A stretch of DNA of 64,000 bases, taken from NCBI RefSeq assembly GCF_024506395.1, contig NZ_JANIBO010000001.1, positions 1,364,001 to 1,428,000 on the forward strand, in the 5' to 3' direction. This DNA comes from Cetobacterium sp. NK01. GTDB lineage: Bacteria > Fusobacteriota > Fusobacteriia > Fusobacteriales > Fusobacteriaceae. The notes under the pieces were generated by a model. It was not told the DNA's origin. It worked only from the letters and a program-made list of their open reading frames with translations, and ran no database searches. A program made the position numbers and the translations under genes. This document shows positions 31,917 through 41,706 of this stretch, one piece after another (within the stretch, counting starts at the first letter, position 1; the number at the start of each line of letters is the position of its first letter).

Positions 31917-31955
31917 AAAAGGATTAAATCCAATTGTAGGATTTAATCCTTTTTT
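31917..31955. terminator. Bidirectional terminator between two regulators
   Basis: Arms AGGATTAAATCC (31920-31931) and GGATTTAATCCT (31939-31950), 7-base loop, T-run on both strands. Confidence 0.9.
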
Positions 31956-33351
31956 ATGTTGGTATCATTCTTTTATAGTTAGGAATAGGAAAAAATAGGT
32001 TTTTAACAGGGATGTTATTTTCGTAAATTTTAATGTTTTCTATTGTAATAATACTATTGATTGTATTATTTTTTTTATAATGATTAAAATCTTTTATATC
32101 AACTGATTCATAAATTTTAATATTATGTTTTTTATAAATCTCTTCAACAAGAGTCGGAATAATGGATTTTGGAAGATATTTAAATACAAAAATATTTTTA
32201 TTTTTATTAGTTTCAATTTTAGAAAAATTGTACCATATAAAAATACTTTCAAAAAGTGTAAATTTAGGAATAATAAGATTTATCTCCTTTGTCATTTCAT
32301 CAATGTTAGAATTAGCAAAATAATTTAAATTTAGGTTTAAAAAAGAATAATCTTCAATATTAAAGAGATCTTTAAGATAACTATAATTTATCCACGGATT
32401 AACTATATGAAAAAAATTAGGATCTTTATATACGTGATCTCCAATATATTTTGCAAAAATTGGACGAATTTCTTCAGCTTTATTATGAACAGATTTATTG
32501 AAACGACTTTTAAAATATTTAAAGATATCGATTAGATCGAAAATTCCGCTAAGAGAAGTAGAAGAGATATCCTTGAAAACACTATTTTTTAAAAATGTTA
32601 AAATTTCATAAAAAAAATCAGTGTTATAGTAATTGGGTTTATATTTTAAAGATTCTTGAAGAGATATATCTTCAATTTTTTTTTCTTGATTAGATGCTCT
32701 TAAACAGATATAAAAACAAAATAATGCTATTTCAGAATGAGTTGAAAAAGGACAATCTAATAGAGATATAAATGCTGTTATATCTTTTCTAATTTTATAA
32801 AAATTTTTAATTTTTATAAAACTTGTTAACTCCTCTCTTAATTTTTTTGGTAAAAAGTCTTTTTCTATAAAAAATTTAAAAATAAGAAGATAAGTGAATT
32901 TATTTATAGCATAGGGAGACCCTAAAAGAGTTAATCCTTTATTAGTTATCTTGATTTTCAAGTTATATGGATCAATAATTTTAGATATTTCTTCATAGTA
33001 GTTATTTAAATTTCGCTTTGTAAGTTCTAAATCTTCGCAAATATGCGAAAGTTTAATTTGCCGATCCTTAACTAATCTAAAAATAAGATAAAATATTTTT
33101 TGATTTTTAGTAAATTGTTGTGAATTTTTTAAAATATTTTTAGAGTTAGGAAAGTCTTTGATTTTTTTTATGATAGATTCTGTTTTTAAATCTCCTGACG
33201 ATTCAAGAAAAAGTTCGCAGTAAATATCTTCGAGATGTATTTTAGTGTGTTGATTAGAAAGTAGAAAAATATCACTAATCTCTTTGATTGAAGAAACTTG
33301 GTTATTTTTTATAAATTTTAATATTTGAAGATGTTTGCTGTTAATATACAT
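31954..33351 (-). CDS. Mga/BglG-like transcriptional regulator divergent from the surface-protein operon
   Basis: About 465 residues from ATG 33351 (MYINSKHLQILKF), 7 bases after the run GGGGGG (complement of 33359-33364); an in-frame TTG upstream lies before this site. N-terminal HTH about 15-50, second HTH about 110-145 (CEDLELTKRNLNNYYEEI), linker KITNKGLTLLGS, then a helical part. The C-terminus (about 385-460) has NIFVFKYLPKSIIPTL and INSIITIENIKIY. It belongs to the same subfamily as 2794-4176. It is divergent from the barrel/giant protein operon, sharing a 316-base intergenic region, so it is the best candidate for its regulator. Function inferred from position. Confidence 0.72.
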   Translation of the reverse strand: MYINSKHLQILKFIKNNQVSSIKEISDIFLLSNQHTKIHLEDIYCELFLESSGDLKTESIIKKIKDFPNSKNILKNSQQFTKNQKIFYLIFRLVKDRQIKLSHICEDLELTKRNLNNYYEEISKIIDPYNLKIKITNKGLTLLGSPYAINKFTYLLIFKFFIEKDFLPKKLREELTSFIKIKNFYKIRKDITAFISLLDCPFSTHSEIALFCFYICLRASNQEKKIEDISLQESLKYKPNYYNTDFFYEILTFLKNSVFKDISSTSLSGIFDLIDIFKYFKSRFNKSVHNKAEEIRPIFAKYIGDHVYKDPNFFHIVNPWINYSYLKDLFNIEDYSFLNLNLNYFANSNIDEMTKEINLIIPKFTLFESIFIWYNFSKIETNKNKNIFVFKYLPKSIIPTLVEEIYKKHNIKIYESVDIKDFNHYKKNNTINSIITIENIKIYENNIPVKNLFFPIPNYKRMIPT

Positions 33352-33667
33352 AAGTTTTCCCCCCAATTATAAATTAAATAAAAATAAATAACGTGACAAT
33401 ATCTACTGTTTTTTTATTTTGTTCCTTTTTTTATAGTTGTAAAAAAATACAAAGAATAAAAAATAATTAAAAAAAGTAAGTTAATATAAAAAAGAATTTT
33501 TTATAATTTTATTTTATAAGTAATAAAAATATAGTACTTAAAAGTATATAAAAGTGTTCGTTTAATACTTTTTTTATTTTGTTCTAAAACTTTTTTTCGG
33601 TAAAAAGGAATGAAAAGAAAACGATAGAAAAAACGTTAAAAGAAAATATATAAAAGGGGTGAAGTGA
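33352..33667. promoter_or_regulatory. Intergenic control region with a 14-base direct repeat
   Basis: This 316-base gap divides the Mga-like gene from the barrel gene. TTTTTATTTTGTTC occurs twice on the plus strand, at 33411-33424 and 33571-33584, exactly 160 bases apart. The rest is A/T-rich with no single convincing promoter. The copies may be sites for the adjacent regulator; chance in A/T-rich DNA is possible, but the GTTC end is specific. Confidence 0.4.
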
Positions 33668-36600
33668 ATGAGGGATAAAAAAAATTTAAAAAAATTACTA
33701 TTTTTATCGGCATTTCTTGTTGTCACACGGAACACTTATACTGATGAGAAATTGGAGAATCAAGTTATTTTAAAAGAAATAACAACAGACAGTGAATTGC
33801 AAATCAATTTAGATGCACCTTATAAAGAGCAAAATTTAGTAACACCAGGAAGAATAACATTAAAAAATAATGGAGGATATATATATTCTATAGTAGATCC
33901 AATTCCTACAGATCCCAAACTTTCAATAGAAGCAAATAAAAAACAAAATATAGAAACAGAAGTAATAGAATTTTATGTATACTCAAATTATCAAGAAACA
34001 ATAAAAAAATGGGAACTTTTAATCTATGAAGAGGAAGATATACATAGACTTGATCCGATAGGAAAGATAGAAGGAACAGAACTACTTTTAAATAAACCAA
34101 TAATATTTAATTTTAATAAAAATAGCATTAAAGAGGGCGATAAATATTACTATACTTTAAAAGTTTATGATAAAGATGGAAGTTTTGATCAAACAGATAT
34201 ATATCCATTAGAATTTACAACTCCTATTAATGCAACTAAGAACGTAGATTTAGCTAATAAAGTGTATGGAGATGATGATACAGTAATAAGAAATATTCAA
34301 CTTAAAGGTTCTAAGGTAAGAGTTTATGGTAAAGATCTTCAAGGAGTTCAAAAATTATCAATTAATAATAATCAAATTAATTTAGATTCTAAAGGTGATT
34401 TTGCATATGAATATTATACAGATATGATAGGAGATTTAAATTTACCTGTTTTAATGACAGATGAAGATGGAAATAATTATGAATACCCAATGTATATAGA
34501 TTTACCCAAATCTTATGATTTTGCAGTTGGTATAGCAGATATATTCGTAGGAAGAAATTATGTTTCTGGAAGTGATGCGATACTTCAAGATAATTATAAA
34601 TATGATGATAATGTATTTTCTTCAGGTAGATTAGCCTTTTATTATAAAAAAGTTTGGGATGATTATAGATTAACTGCACAGGCAGATACATGGGAGCAAG
34701 AAACAAAGTATCTATTTAAAGGGTTTTCAAAAAGAAGACCCCGAGATCTTTTTGAAAAATTAGAAAGAGATGATATTGAATTTAATTTAGGAGATGAATC
34801 AACATACTATAGAGATACTGATACTGCAGGTAAGTTTTATGTTAAATTAGAAAAACAAAAATCAAGTATATTATGGGGAAGTTTTAATACTGGTTTTACA
34901 GGTAACTATTATGCAGATTATGATAGAAGTCTATATGGACTCCAAGGATTATACAATAGTAATGAATCTACAAAATTTGGAGATACAAGAACTCAAGCAA
35001 ATATTTTTGTAAGTGAACCAGAAACACTGTTTACTAGAGATGAATTTAGAGGGACAGGTGGAAGTGTTTATTTTTTAAGTTTCCAAGATATAGTAACAGG
35101 AAGTGCTAAAGTAAAAATTCAAGTAACTGATGGAAGAACAGGTAGAATTTTACGAGAGATAGTTTTACAAGATGGAAGAGATTATGATGTTAATGAACTT
35201 CAAGGTAGAATTATTTTGAAAAATCCATTACCAACAATAATTGCAACAACAGATGGTGGAATAATAAAAGATGAGCCTTATTATGGAGATAATGTAAATT
35301 TAGTTGTAGACTATGAATTTTATTCTAATGACACAGATTTTGCAAAAACAACTTATGGAATTAGAGGAAAATCTTGGGTAACAGATTATGTTGCAATAGG
35401 AGGAACATTAGTATCAGAAGCAAGAGGAGACGAGTTACAAGACTATGAGTTACAAGGAGTAGATGTAACTTTAAGAAAAACAGATAATACTTTTATGAGA
35501 GTTGAATATGCTCATTCAAAAGGGACTCAAGCTTTAGTAAATAATTTCTCTTTTAATGGTGGATATGATTCATTCTTAGATAGAGATAAATATGAAGAGA
35601 TTATAGCTAATCCTATGAAATATTTTAATAGTATATCAGGAGATGCTTATTCAATATCAGGAGAAATTGCTTTTAGAGATTTTAGTGATAAATTTGATAG
35701 TCGAGATAGTGGAACATTTTGGTATAACAGAAAAGATAAAGGATTTTCTAGTGCTGGATTTTCAAATAGTAGTGAGCATGATGATTACGGATTTACAAGT
35801 AAATTTCAATTAAATGATAAATGGGATATAGGATTTGGAGCAAATAAATTTAAAGAAAATGATTCAGATTTATATACAGGAAATCCGATATCGCTAGAGG
35901 AAGATAGAATAAATGGAACTATTGGATATCAATATACAGAAAAATTAAAATTATCAGCTGAATTAGAGTATTTAAAAAATAAAGAGAGTGGAATTGAAAA
36001 TCTAGGTAATCCAAATGAAGAGGCCCTTTTAGCAGGAATTAGAGCAGATTATGAGTTTCAACCAAACAGAACAATATATGGAATAGTACAAACTGCAATT
36101 TGGGATGAAAATTATGGAGCAAATAATATTTATACCTTAGGTACGGATTTAAGAGTAACAGATAAATTTAGACTAAATGCAGAAGGCAGTACAGGAAATA
36201 AAGGTAATGGAGTAGAAGTATTAGGAACATATGATTTCACACCTGAGCATAGTCTTTATATGGGATACGCATTAGATGATAATAATGACTTTGGATCAAA
36301 TTATGGACAAGAACATACATTTACAGTGGGACAAAAATTCTTGTATGATGAAAAGACATCTATGTATCATGAGAATCAGTTTTTAAAAGACAATGTTGGA
36401 AAGGGTATTCTACAATCTTATGGTGTGGATTACACATATTCTGAAGATATGACAGTTGGAGCATTAATTCAAGATGGTGATTTAGATACTTATGATGGAA
36501 ATTTATCAAGAACATCAGTAAGTGTTTATAGCAGATACTATAAAAGAGATTTTATGATTAGAAATAAACTTGAATTTGGAAAAGATAGAGGAGCAGGTAT

Positions 36601-37222
36601 GTCAGCTGATAGATGGGCTACTATAAATAGAGGAAAGTTAATATTAAACGATGAATACACACTATTTGGAGAACTTAACTATTTATATAGAGATGCTAAG
36701 GAAGAAAAAGATGATAGATCAGTTGAAGCCGGTTTAGGATTAGGATATAGACCAATCTGGAATGATAGATTAAATCTTATAGGAAAGTATGAGTATGTAC
36801 AAAATATAGGAATTAATAATCAATTTAATGCAACAAATGATACTAAAGCTCATATAATATCTTTAGAAGGAATTTATGAATTAACTCAAAGACTTGATAT
36901 TGGTGGAAAATATGCATTCCGTACAGAAGAACTTCGTGCAGGTAGAGGAGAAGGAGATTGGTTCAATTCAAAATTAGATCTATATGCAGTTAGATTAAAT
37001 TATGAAGTTGTTAAGAGTTGGTATGCTTTTGGAGAATACCACTTGCTAAGAGAGATAGAGGATGATTCGTACGAGCACGGGGCAATTTTAGGAGTTTATA
37101 AAGAAGTGCAGCAGAATTTGAAAGTTGGAGTAGGATATAACTTTACTAAATTCGATGATGATTTAAGTGACTTAGACTATAATGCTAAGGGTTGGTTTAT
37201 TAACATTATAGGTAAATTCTAG
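33668..37222 (+). CDS. Large outer-membrane beta-barrel protein, partner of giant repeat protein
   Basis: An 1184-residue protein. Signal-like N-terminus (about 5-25). Residues 25-230 form a beta-rich extracytoplasmic part with NGGYIYSIVDPIPTDPKL and a segment YTLKVYDKDGSFDQTDIYP. From about 280 onward, alternating amphipathic strands dominate, with phrases such as IADIFVGRNYVSG, ILREIVLQDGRDYDVNELQ-type and GRIILKNPLP. The final residues GWFINIIGKF end in Phe, the usual signal of BAM-assembled barrels. The C-terminal half (about 600-1184) reads as successive strands and turns, fitting a large barrel. It is not a recognised TonB receptor (no plug motif seen). It precedes the giant GEVED/DUF11 gene by 14 bases, so it probably exports or anchors it. 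Confidence 0.75.
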   Translation: MRDKKNLKKLLFLSAFLVVTRNTYTDEKLENQVILKEITTDSELQINLDAPYKEQNLVTPGRITLKNNGGYIYSIVDPIPTDPKLSIEANKKQNIETEVIEFYVYSNYQETIKKWELLIYEEEDIHRLDPIGKIEGTELLLNKPIIFNFNKNSIKEGDKYYYTLKVYDKDGSFDQTDIYPLEFTTPINATKNVDLANKVYGDDDTVIRNIQLKGSKVRVYGKDLQGVQKLSINNNQINLDSKGDFAYEYYTDMIGDLNLPVLMTDEDGNNYEYPMYIDLPKSYDFAVGIADIFVGRNYVSGSDAILQDNYKYDDNVFSSGRLAFYYKKVWDDYRLTAQADTWEQETKYLFKGFSKRRPRDLFEKLERDDIEFNLGDESTYYRDTDTAGKFYVKLEKQKSSILWGSFNTGFTGNYYADYDRSLYGLQGLYNSNESTKFGDTRTQANIFVSEPETLFTRDEFRGTGGSVYFLSFQDIVTGSAKVKIQVTDGRTGRILREIVLQDGRDYDVNELQGRIILKNPLPTIIATTDGGIIKDEPYYGDNVNLVVDYEFYSNDTDFAKTTYGIRGKSWVTDYVAIGGTLVSEARGDELQDYELQGVDVTLRKTDNTFMRVEYAHSKGTQALVNNFSFNGGYDSFLDRDKYEEIIANPMKYFNSISGDAYSISGEIAFRDFSDKFDSRDSGTFWYNRKDKGFSSAGFSNSSEHDDYGFTSKFQLNDKWDIGFGANKFKENDSDLYTGNPISLEEDRINGTIGYQYTEKLKLSAELEYLKNKESGIENLGNPNEEALLAGIRADYEFQPNRTIYGIVQTAIWDENYGANNIYTLGTDLRVTDKFRLNAEGSTGNKGNGVEVLGTYDFTPEHSLYMGYALDDNNDFGSNYGQEHTFTVGQKFLYDEKTSMYHENQFLKDNVGKGILQSYGVDYTYSEDMTVGALIQDGDLDTYDGNLSRTSVSVYSRYYKRDFMIRNKLEFGKDRGAGMSADRWATINRGKLILNDEYTLFGELNYLYRDAKEEKDDRSVEAGLGLGYRPIWNDRLNLIGKYEYVQNIGINNQFNATNDTKAHIISLEGIYELTQRLDIGGKYAFRTEELRAGRGEGDWFNSKLDLYAVRLNYEVVKSWYAFGEYHLLREIEDDSYEHGAILGVYKEVQQNLKVGVGYNFTKFDDDLSDLDYNAKGWFINIIGKF

Positions 37223-37236
37223 AGAGGGAGGTTATT

Positions 37237-40200
37237 ATGAAGTTAAAGTATAAAGATCATATAAAAAATTTGATATTTATATTAGTATTTTTTATAAATA
37301 GCTTAATGTTGATAGCAGGGCAATCTCTATTAGATGGAAAATCGGTTGAACGAAGTTCTTCAAAAGAACTATTTGATTATGGAGATGCACCAGATACTGG
37401 AAATGGGAATGGAAATGGAGATTACAAAACATTAGGAACTTCAGGTGCAAGACATAAAAAAGTATTTGAAGGTCCATATTTTGGAGAAAGAGTTGATTAT
37501 GAGAGTGAAGAGGATATAATACCTTTAGGTATTAATGCAGACGCAGATGATAAAAATCAAAGTAACTATTATTTAGGAAATTCTAGTGGTGATGATGAAG
37601 ATGGTATTATATCAGTGAATGGAATTATTTATACAAATGGCCCAATATATTTAAGAGAAGGAGCTTCTAAACAAGATAAAAAGAAAAATATAATTAAAAT
37701 TAAAGTAAAAGGTGTAAGAAAAGAATCGCCAGCAAAAGTAAAAATATGGCTTGATGGATCTAACAATGGTAATATAAATTCTACGTTTGATAATGGAGAA
37801 TATATTTATGATCAAAAAATAGATAGTTCAGGAGAAATAGATATAGATTTTTATTTACCAAAATTAGATAAAGAAAGAACATACTTAAGAATGAGAATAG
37901 CGAGTACTAAAAAAAGTAATGATGTTTTAAATCAAGCAGGGGGAACAGAAGAGGATGGAGAAGTTGAAGACTATGCAGTAATAATAGAAACGGTAAAAGG
38001 AGAAATAGAAAAGACAGGAAAAATCTCAACAACTGATGCAACTTTAGTAAACTATACAGTAACATTAAAAAATACTGGAAATGTATTGATACCATTAAAT
38101 ACATTAAAAGATACAATATTGACTGAAGATAGAGAATATATAGTATCAACATCAGGAAGTTATAGATATGATTCATCAATAGATACCAATGATAAAACAG
38201 GAACATATGCATACGCATCAGGAGTAATATCATTTAATGGTTTACCAGCATCAATAGCAGCAGGTGAAATAGTGACATTAAGCTATGATGTAAAGATAGA
38301 TAGTTCGAAGTATACTCCAACAAATCCAAACATAACAAATACGGTTAGTATATTGATAGATAACAAGGATGAGAAAGCAGAATCAACGGTAGAGCTAGCA
38401 AAAGTAAATAAAGGAACAATCTCAAAAGTTGGAAAAATCTCAACAACTGATGCAACTTTAGTAAACTATACAGTAACATTAAAAAATACTGGAAATGTAT
38501 TGATACCATTAAATACATTAAAAGATACAATATTGACTGAAGATAGAGAATATATAGTATCAACATCAGGAAGTTATAGATATGATTCATCAATAGATAC
38601 CAATGATAAAACAGGAACATATACATATGCATCAGGAGTAATATCATTTAATGGTTTACCAGCATCAATAGTAGCAGGTGAAATAGTGACATTAAGCTAT
38701 GATGTAAAGATAGATAGTTCGAAGTATACTCCAACAAATCCAAACATAACAAATACGGTTAGTATATTGATAGATAACAAGGATGAGAAAGCAGAATCAA
38801 CGGTAGAGCTAGCAAAAGTAAATAAAGGAACAATCTCAAAAGTTGGAAAAATCTCAACAACTGATGCAACTTTAGTAAACTATACAGTAACATTAAAAAA
38901 TACTGGAAATGTATTGATACCATTAAATACATTAAAAGATACAATATTGACTGAAGATAGAGAATATATAGTATCAACATCAGGAAGTTATAGATATGAT
39001 TCATCAATAGATACCAATGATAAAACAGGAACATATGCATACGCATCAGGAGTAATATCATTTAATGGTTTACCAGCATCAATAGCAGCAGGTGAAATAG
39101 TGACATTAAGCTATGATGTAAAGATAGATAGTTCGAAGTATACTCCAACAAATCCAAACATAACAAATACGGTTAGTATATTGATAGATAACAAGGATGA
39201 GAAAGCAGAATCAACGGTAGAGCTAGCAAAAGTAAATAAAGGAACAATCTCAAAAGTTGGAAAAATCTCAACAACTGATGCAACTTTAGTAAACTATACA
39301 GTAACATTAAAAAATACTGGAAATGTATTGATACCATTAAATACATTAAAAGATACAATATTGACTGAAGATAGAGAATATATAGTATCAACATCAGGAA
39401 GTTATAGATATGATTCATCAATAGATACCAATGATAAAACAGGAACATATGCATACGCATCAGGAGTAATATCATTTAATGGTTTACCAGCATCAATAGT
39501 AGCAGGTGAAATAGTGACATTAAGCTATGATGTAAAGATAGATAGTTCGAAGTATACTCCAACAAATCCAAACATAACAAATACGGTTAGTATATTGATA
39601 GATAACAAGGATGAGAAAGCAGAATCAACGGTAGAGCTAGCAAAAGTAAATAAAGGAACAATCTCAAAAGTTGGAAAAATCTCAACAACTGATGCAACTT
39701 TAGTAAACTATACAGTAACATTAAAAAATACTGGAAATGTATTGATACCATTAAATACATTAAAAGATACAATATTGACTGAAGATAGAGAATATATAGT
39801 ATCAACATCAGGAAGTTATAGATATGATTCATCAATAGATACCAATGATAAAACAGGAACATATACATATGCATCAGGAGTAATATCATTTAATGGTTTA
39901 CCAGCATCAATAGCAGCAGGTGAAATAGTGACATTAAGCTATGATGTAAAGATAGATAGTTCGAAGTATACTCCAACAAATCCAAACATAACAAATACGG
40001 TTAGTATATTGATAGATAACAAGGATGAGAAAGCAGAATCAACGGTAGAGCTAGCAAAAGTAAATAAAGGAACAATCTCAAAAGTTGGAAAAATCTCAAC
40101 AACTGATGCAACTTTAGTAAACTATACAGTAACATTAAAAAATACTGGAAATGTATTGATACCATTAAATACATTAAAAGATACAATATTGACTGAAGAT

Positions 40201-40563
40201 AGAGAATATATAGTATCAACATCAGGAAGTTATAGATATGATTCATCAATAGATACCAATGATAAAACAGGAACATATGCATATGCATCAGGAGTAATAT
40301 CATTTAATGGTTTACCAGCATCAATAGTAGCAGGTGAAATAGTGACATTAAGCTATGATGTAAAGATAGATAGTTCGAAGTATACTCCAACAAATCCAAA
40401 CATAACAAATACGGTTAGTATATTGATAGATAACAAGGATGAGAAAGCAGAATCAACGGTAGAGCTAGCAAAAGTAAATAAAGGAACAATCTCAAAAGTT
40501 GGAAAAATCTCAACAACTGATGCAACTTTAGTAAACTATACAGTAACATTATATATACTGTAA
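37237..40563 (+). CDS. Giant GEVED/DUF11 surface protein, N-terminal portion (ends at frameshift)
   Basis: 1108 residues up to a premature TAA. Signal peptide about 10-32. A GEVED-type domain follows with the diagnostic FDYGDAPDTG (about 47-56), the GARH segment, NADADDK and DDEDGI, ending at GTEEDGEVEDYAV (about 240). From about residue 250 the protein is built of 138-residue DUF11-like units containing NYTVTLKNTGNVLIPLNTL and TVSILIDNKDEKAESTVEL, nearly identical to one another. The frame breaks at the start of unit seven (TVTLYIL then stop), while the downstream sequence continues in another frame to 44201. The intact protein would be about 2321 residues. Likely a long surface filament or adhesin stalk, paired with the barrel protein 14 bases upstream. 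Confidence 0.85.
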   Translation: MKLKYKDHIKNLIFILVFFINSLMLIAGQSLLDGKSVERSSSKELFDYGDAPDTGNGNGNGDYKTLGTSGARHKKVFEGPYFGERVDYESEEDIIPLGINADADDKNQSNYYLGNSSGDDEDGIISVNGIIYTNGPIYLREGASKQDKKKNIIKIKVKGVRKESPAKVKIWLDGSNNGNINSTFDNGEYIYDQKIDSSGEIDIDFYLPKLDKERTYLRMRIASTKKSNDVLNQAGGTEEDGEVEDYAVIIETVKGEIEKTGKISTTDATLVNYTVTLKNTGNVLIPLNTLKDTILTEDREYIVSTSGSYRYDSSIDTNDKTGTYAYASGVISFNGLPASIAAGEIVTLSYDVKIDSSKYTPTNPNITNTVSILIDNKDEKAESTVELAKVNKGTISKVGKISTTDATLVNYTVTLKNTGNVLIPLNTLKDTILTEDREYIVSTSGSYRYDSSIDTNDKTGTYTYASGVISFNGLPASIVAGEIVTLSYDVKIDSSKYTPTNPNITNTVSILIDNKDEKAESTVELAKVNKGTISKVGKISTTDATLVNYTVTLKNTGNVLIPLNTLKDTILTEDREYIVSTSGSYRYDSSIDTNDKTGTYAYASGVISFNGLPASIAAGEIVTLSYDVKIDSSKYTPTNPNITNTVSILIDNKDEKAESTVELAKVNKGTISKVGKISTTDATLVNYTVTLKNTGNVLIPLNTLKDTILTEDREYIVSTSGSYRYDSSIDTNDKTGTYAYASGVISFNGLPASIVAGEIVTLSYDVKIDSSKYTPTNPNITNTVSILIDNKDEKAESTVELAKVNKGTISKVGKISTTDATLVNYTVTLKNTGNVLIPLNTLKDTILTEDREYIVSTSGSYRYDSSIDTNDKTGTYTYASGVISFNGLPASIAAGEIVTLSYDVKIDSSKYTPTNPNITNTVSILIDNKDEKAESTVELAKVNKGTISKVGKISTTDATLVNYTVTLKNTGNVLIPLNTLKDTILTEDREYIVSTSGSYRYDSSIDTNDKTGTYAYASGVISFNGLPASIVAGEIVTLSYDVKIDSSKYTPTNPNITNTVSILIDNKDEKAESTVELAKVNKGTISKVGKISTTDATLVNYTVTLYIL

Positions 40564-41706
40564 ATGTATTGATACCATTAAATACATTAAAAGATACAAT
40601 ATTGACTGAAGATAGAGAATATATAGTATCAACATCAGGAAGTTATAGATATGATTCATCAATAGATACCAATGATAAAACAGGAACATATACATATGCA
40701 TCAGGAGTAATATCATTTAATGGTTTACCAGCATCAATAGCAGCAGGTGAAATAGTGACATTAAGCTATGATGTAAAGATAGATAGTTCGAAGTATACTC
40801 CAACAAATCCAAACATAACAAATACGGTTAGTATATTGATAGATAACAAGGATGAGAAAGCAGAATCAACGGTAGAGCTAGCAAAAGTAAATAAAGGAAC
40901 AATCTCAAAAGTTGGAAAAATCTCAACAACTGATGCAACTTTAGTAAACTATACAGTAACATTAAAAAATACTGGAAATGTATTGATACCATTAAATACA
41001 TTAAAAGATACAATATTGACTGAAGATAGAGAATATATAGTATCAACATCAGGAAGTTATAGATATGATTCATCAATAGATACCAATGATAAAACAGGAA
41101 CATATACATATGCATCAGGAGTAATATCATTTAATGGTTTACCAGCATCAATAGTAGCAGGTGAAATAGTGACATTAAGCTATGATGTAAAGATAGATAG
41201 TTCGAAGTATACTCCAACAAATCCAAACATAACAAATACGGTTAGTATATTGATAGATAACAAGGATGAGAAAGCAGAATCAACGGTAGAACTAGCAAAA
41301 GTAAATAAAGGAACAATCTCAAAAGTTGGAAAAATCTCAACAACTGATGCAACTTTAGTAAACTATACAGTAACATTAAAAAATACTGGAAATGTATTGA
41401 TACCATTAAATACATTAAAAGATACAATATTGACTGAAGATAGAGAATATATAGTATCAACATCAGGAAGTTATAGATATGATTCATCAATAGATACCAA
41501 TGATAAAACAGGAACATATACATATGCATCAGGAGTAATATCATTTAATGGTTTACCAGCATCAATAGTAGCAGGTGAAATAGTGACATTAAGCTATGAT
41601 GTAAAGATAGATAGTTCGAAGTATACTCCAACAAATCCAAACATAACAAATACGGTTAGTATATTGATAGATAACAAGGATGAGAAAGCAGAATCAACGG
41701 TGGAGC
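38011..41706 (+). repeat. Nine near-identical 414-bp units encoding DUF11-like repeats
   Basis: The marker TCTCAACAACTGATG begins at 38024, 38438, 38852, 39266, 39680, 40094, 40508, 40921 and 41335: constant 414-base steps except one of 413, where a base is missing. Units differ at only a few positions: GCATACGCA, GCATATGCA or ACATATGCA, and GCAGCAGG or GTAGCAGG. The second site alternates A,V,A,V,A,V,A,V,V (as Ala or Val) along units one to nine, suggesting duplication of two-unit 828-base blocks. The first unit has a different upstream linker. Confidence 0.95.

Noticed and set aside
40540-40575. Programmed ribosomal frameshift or a second gene starting at 40569
   Set aside because: No slippery heptamer or downstream structure, and the lesion removes the A6 run the other units have. 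The TTG at 40569 has no ribosome site. A mutation or assembly error is simpler.
38011-41706. CRISPR or tandem-spacer reading of the long repeat array
   Set aside because: Units are 414 bases with no variable spacers, and the coding frame runs through them.
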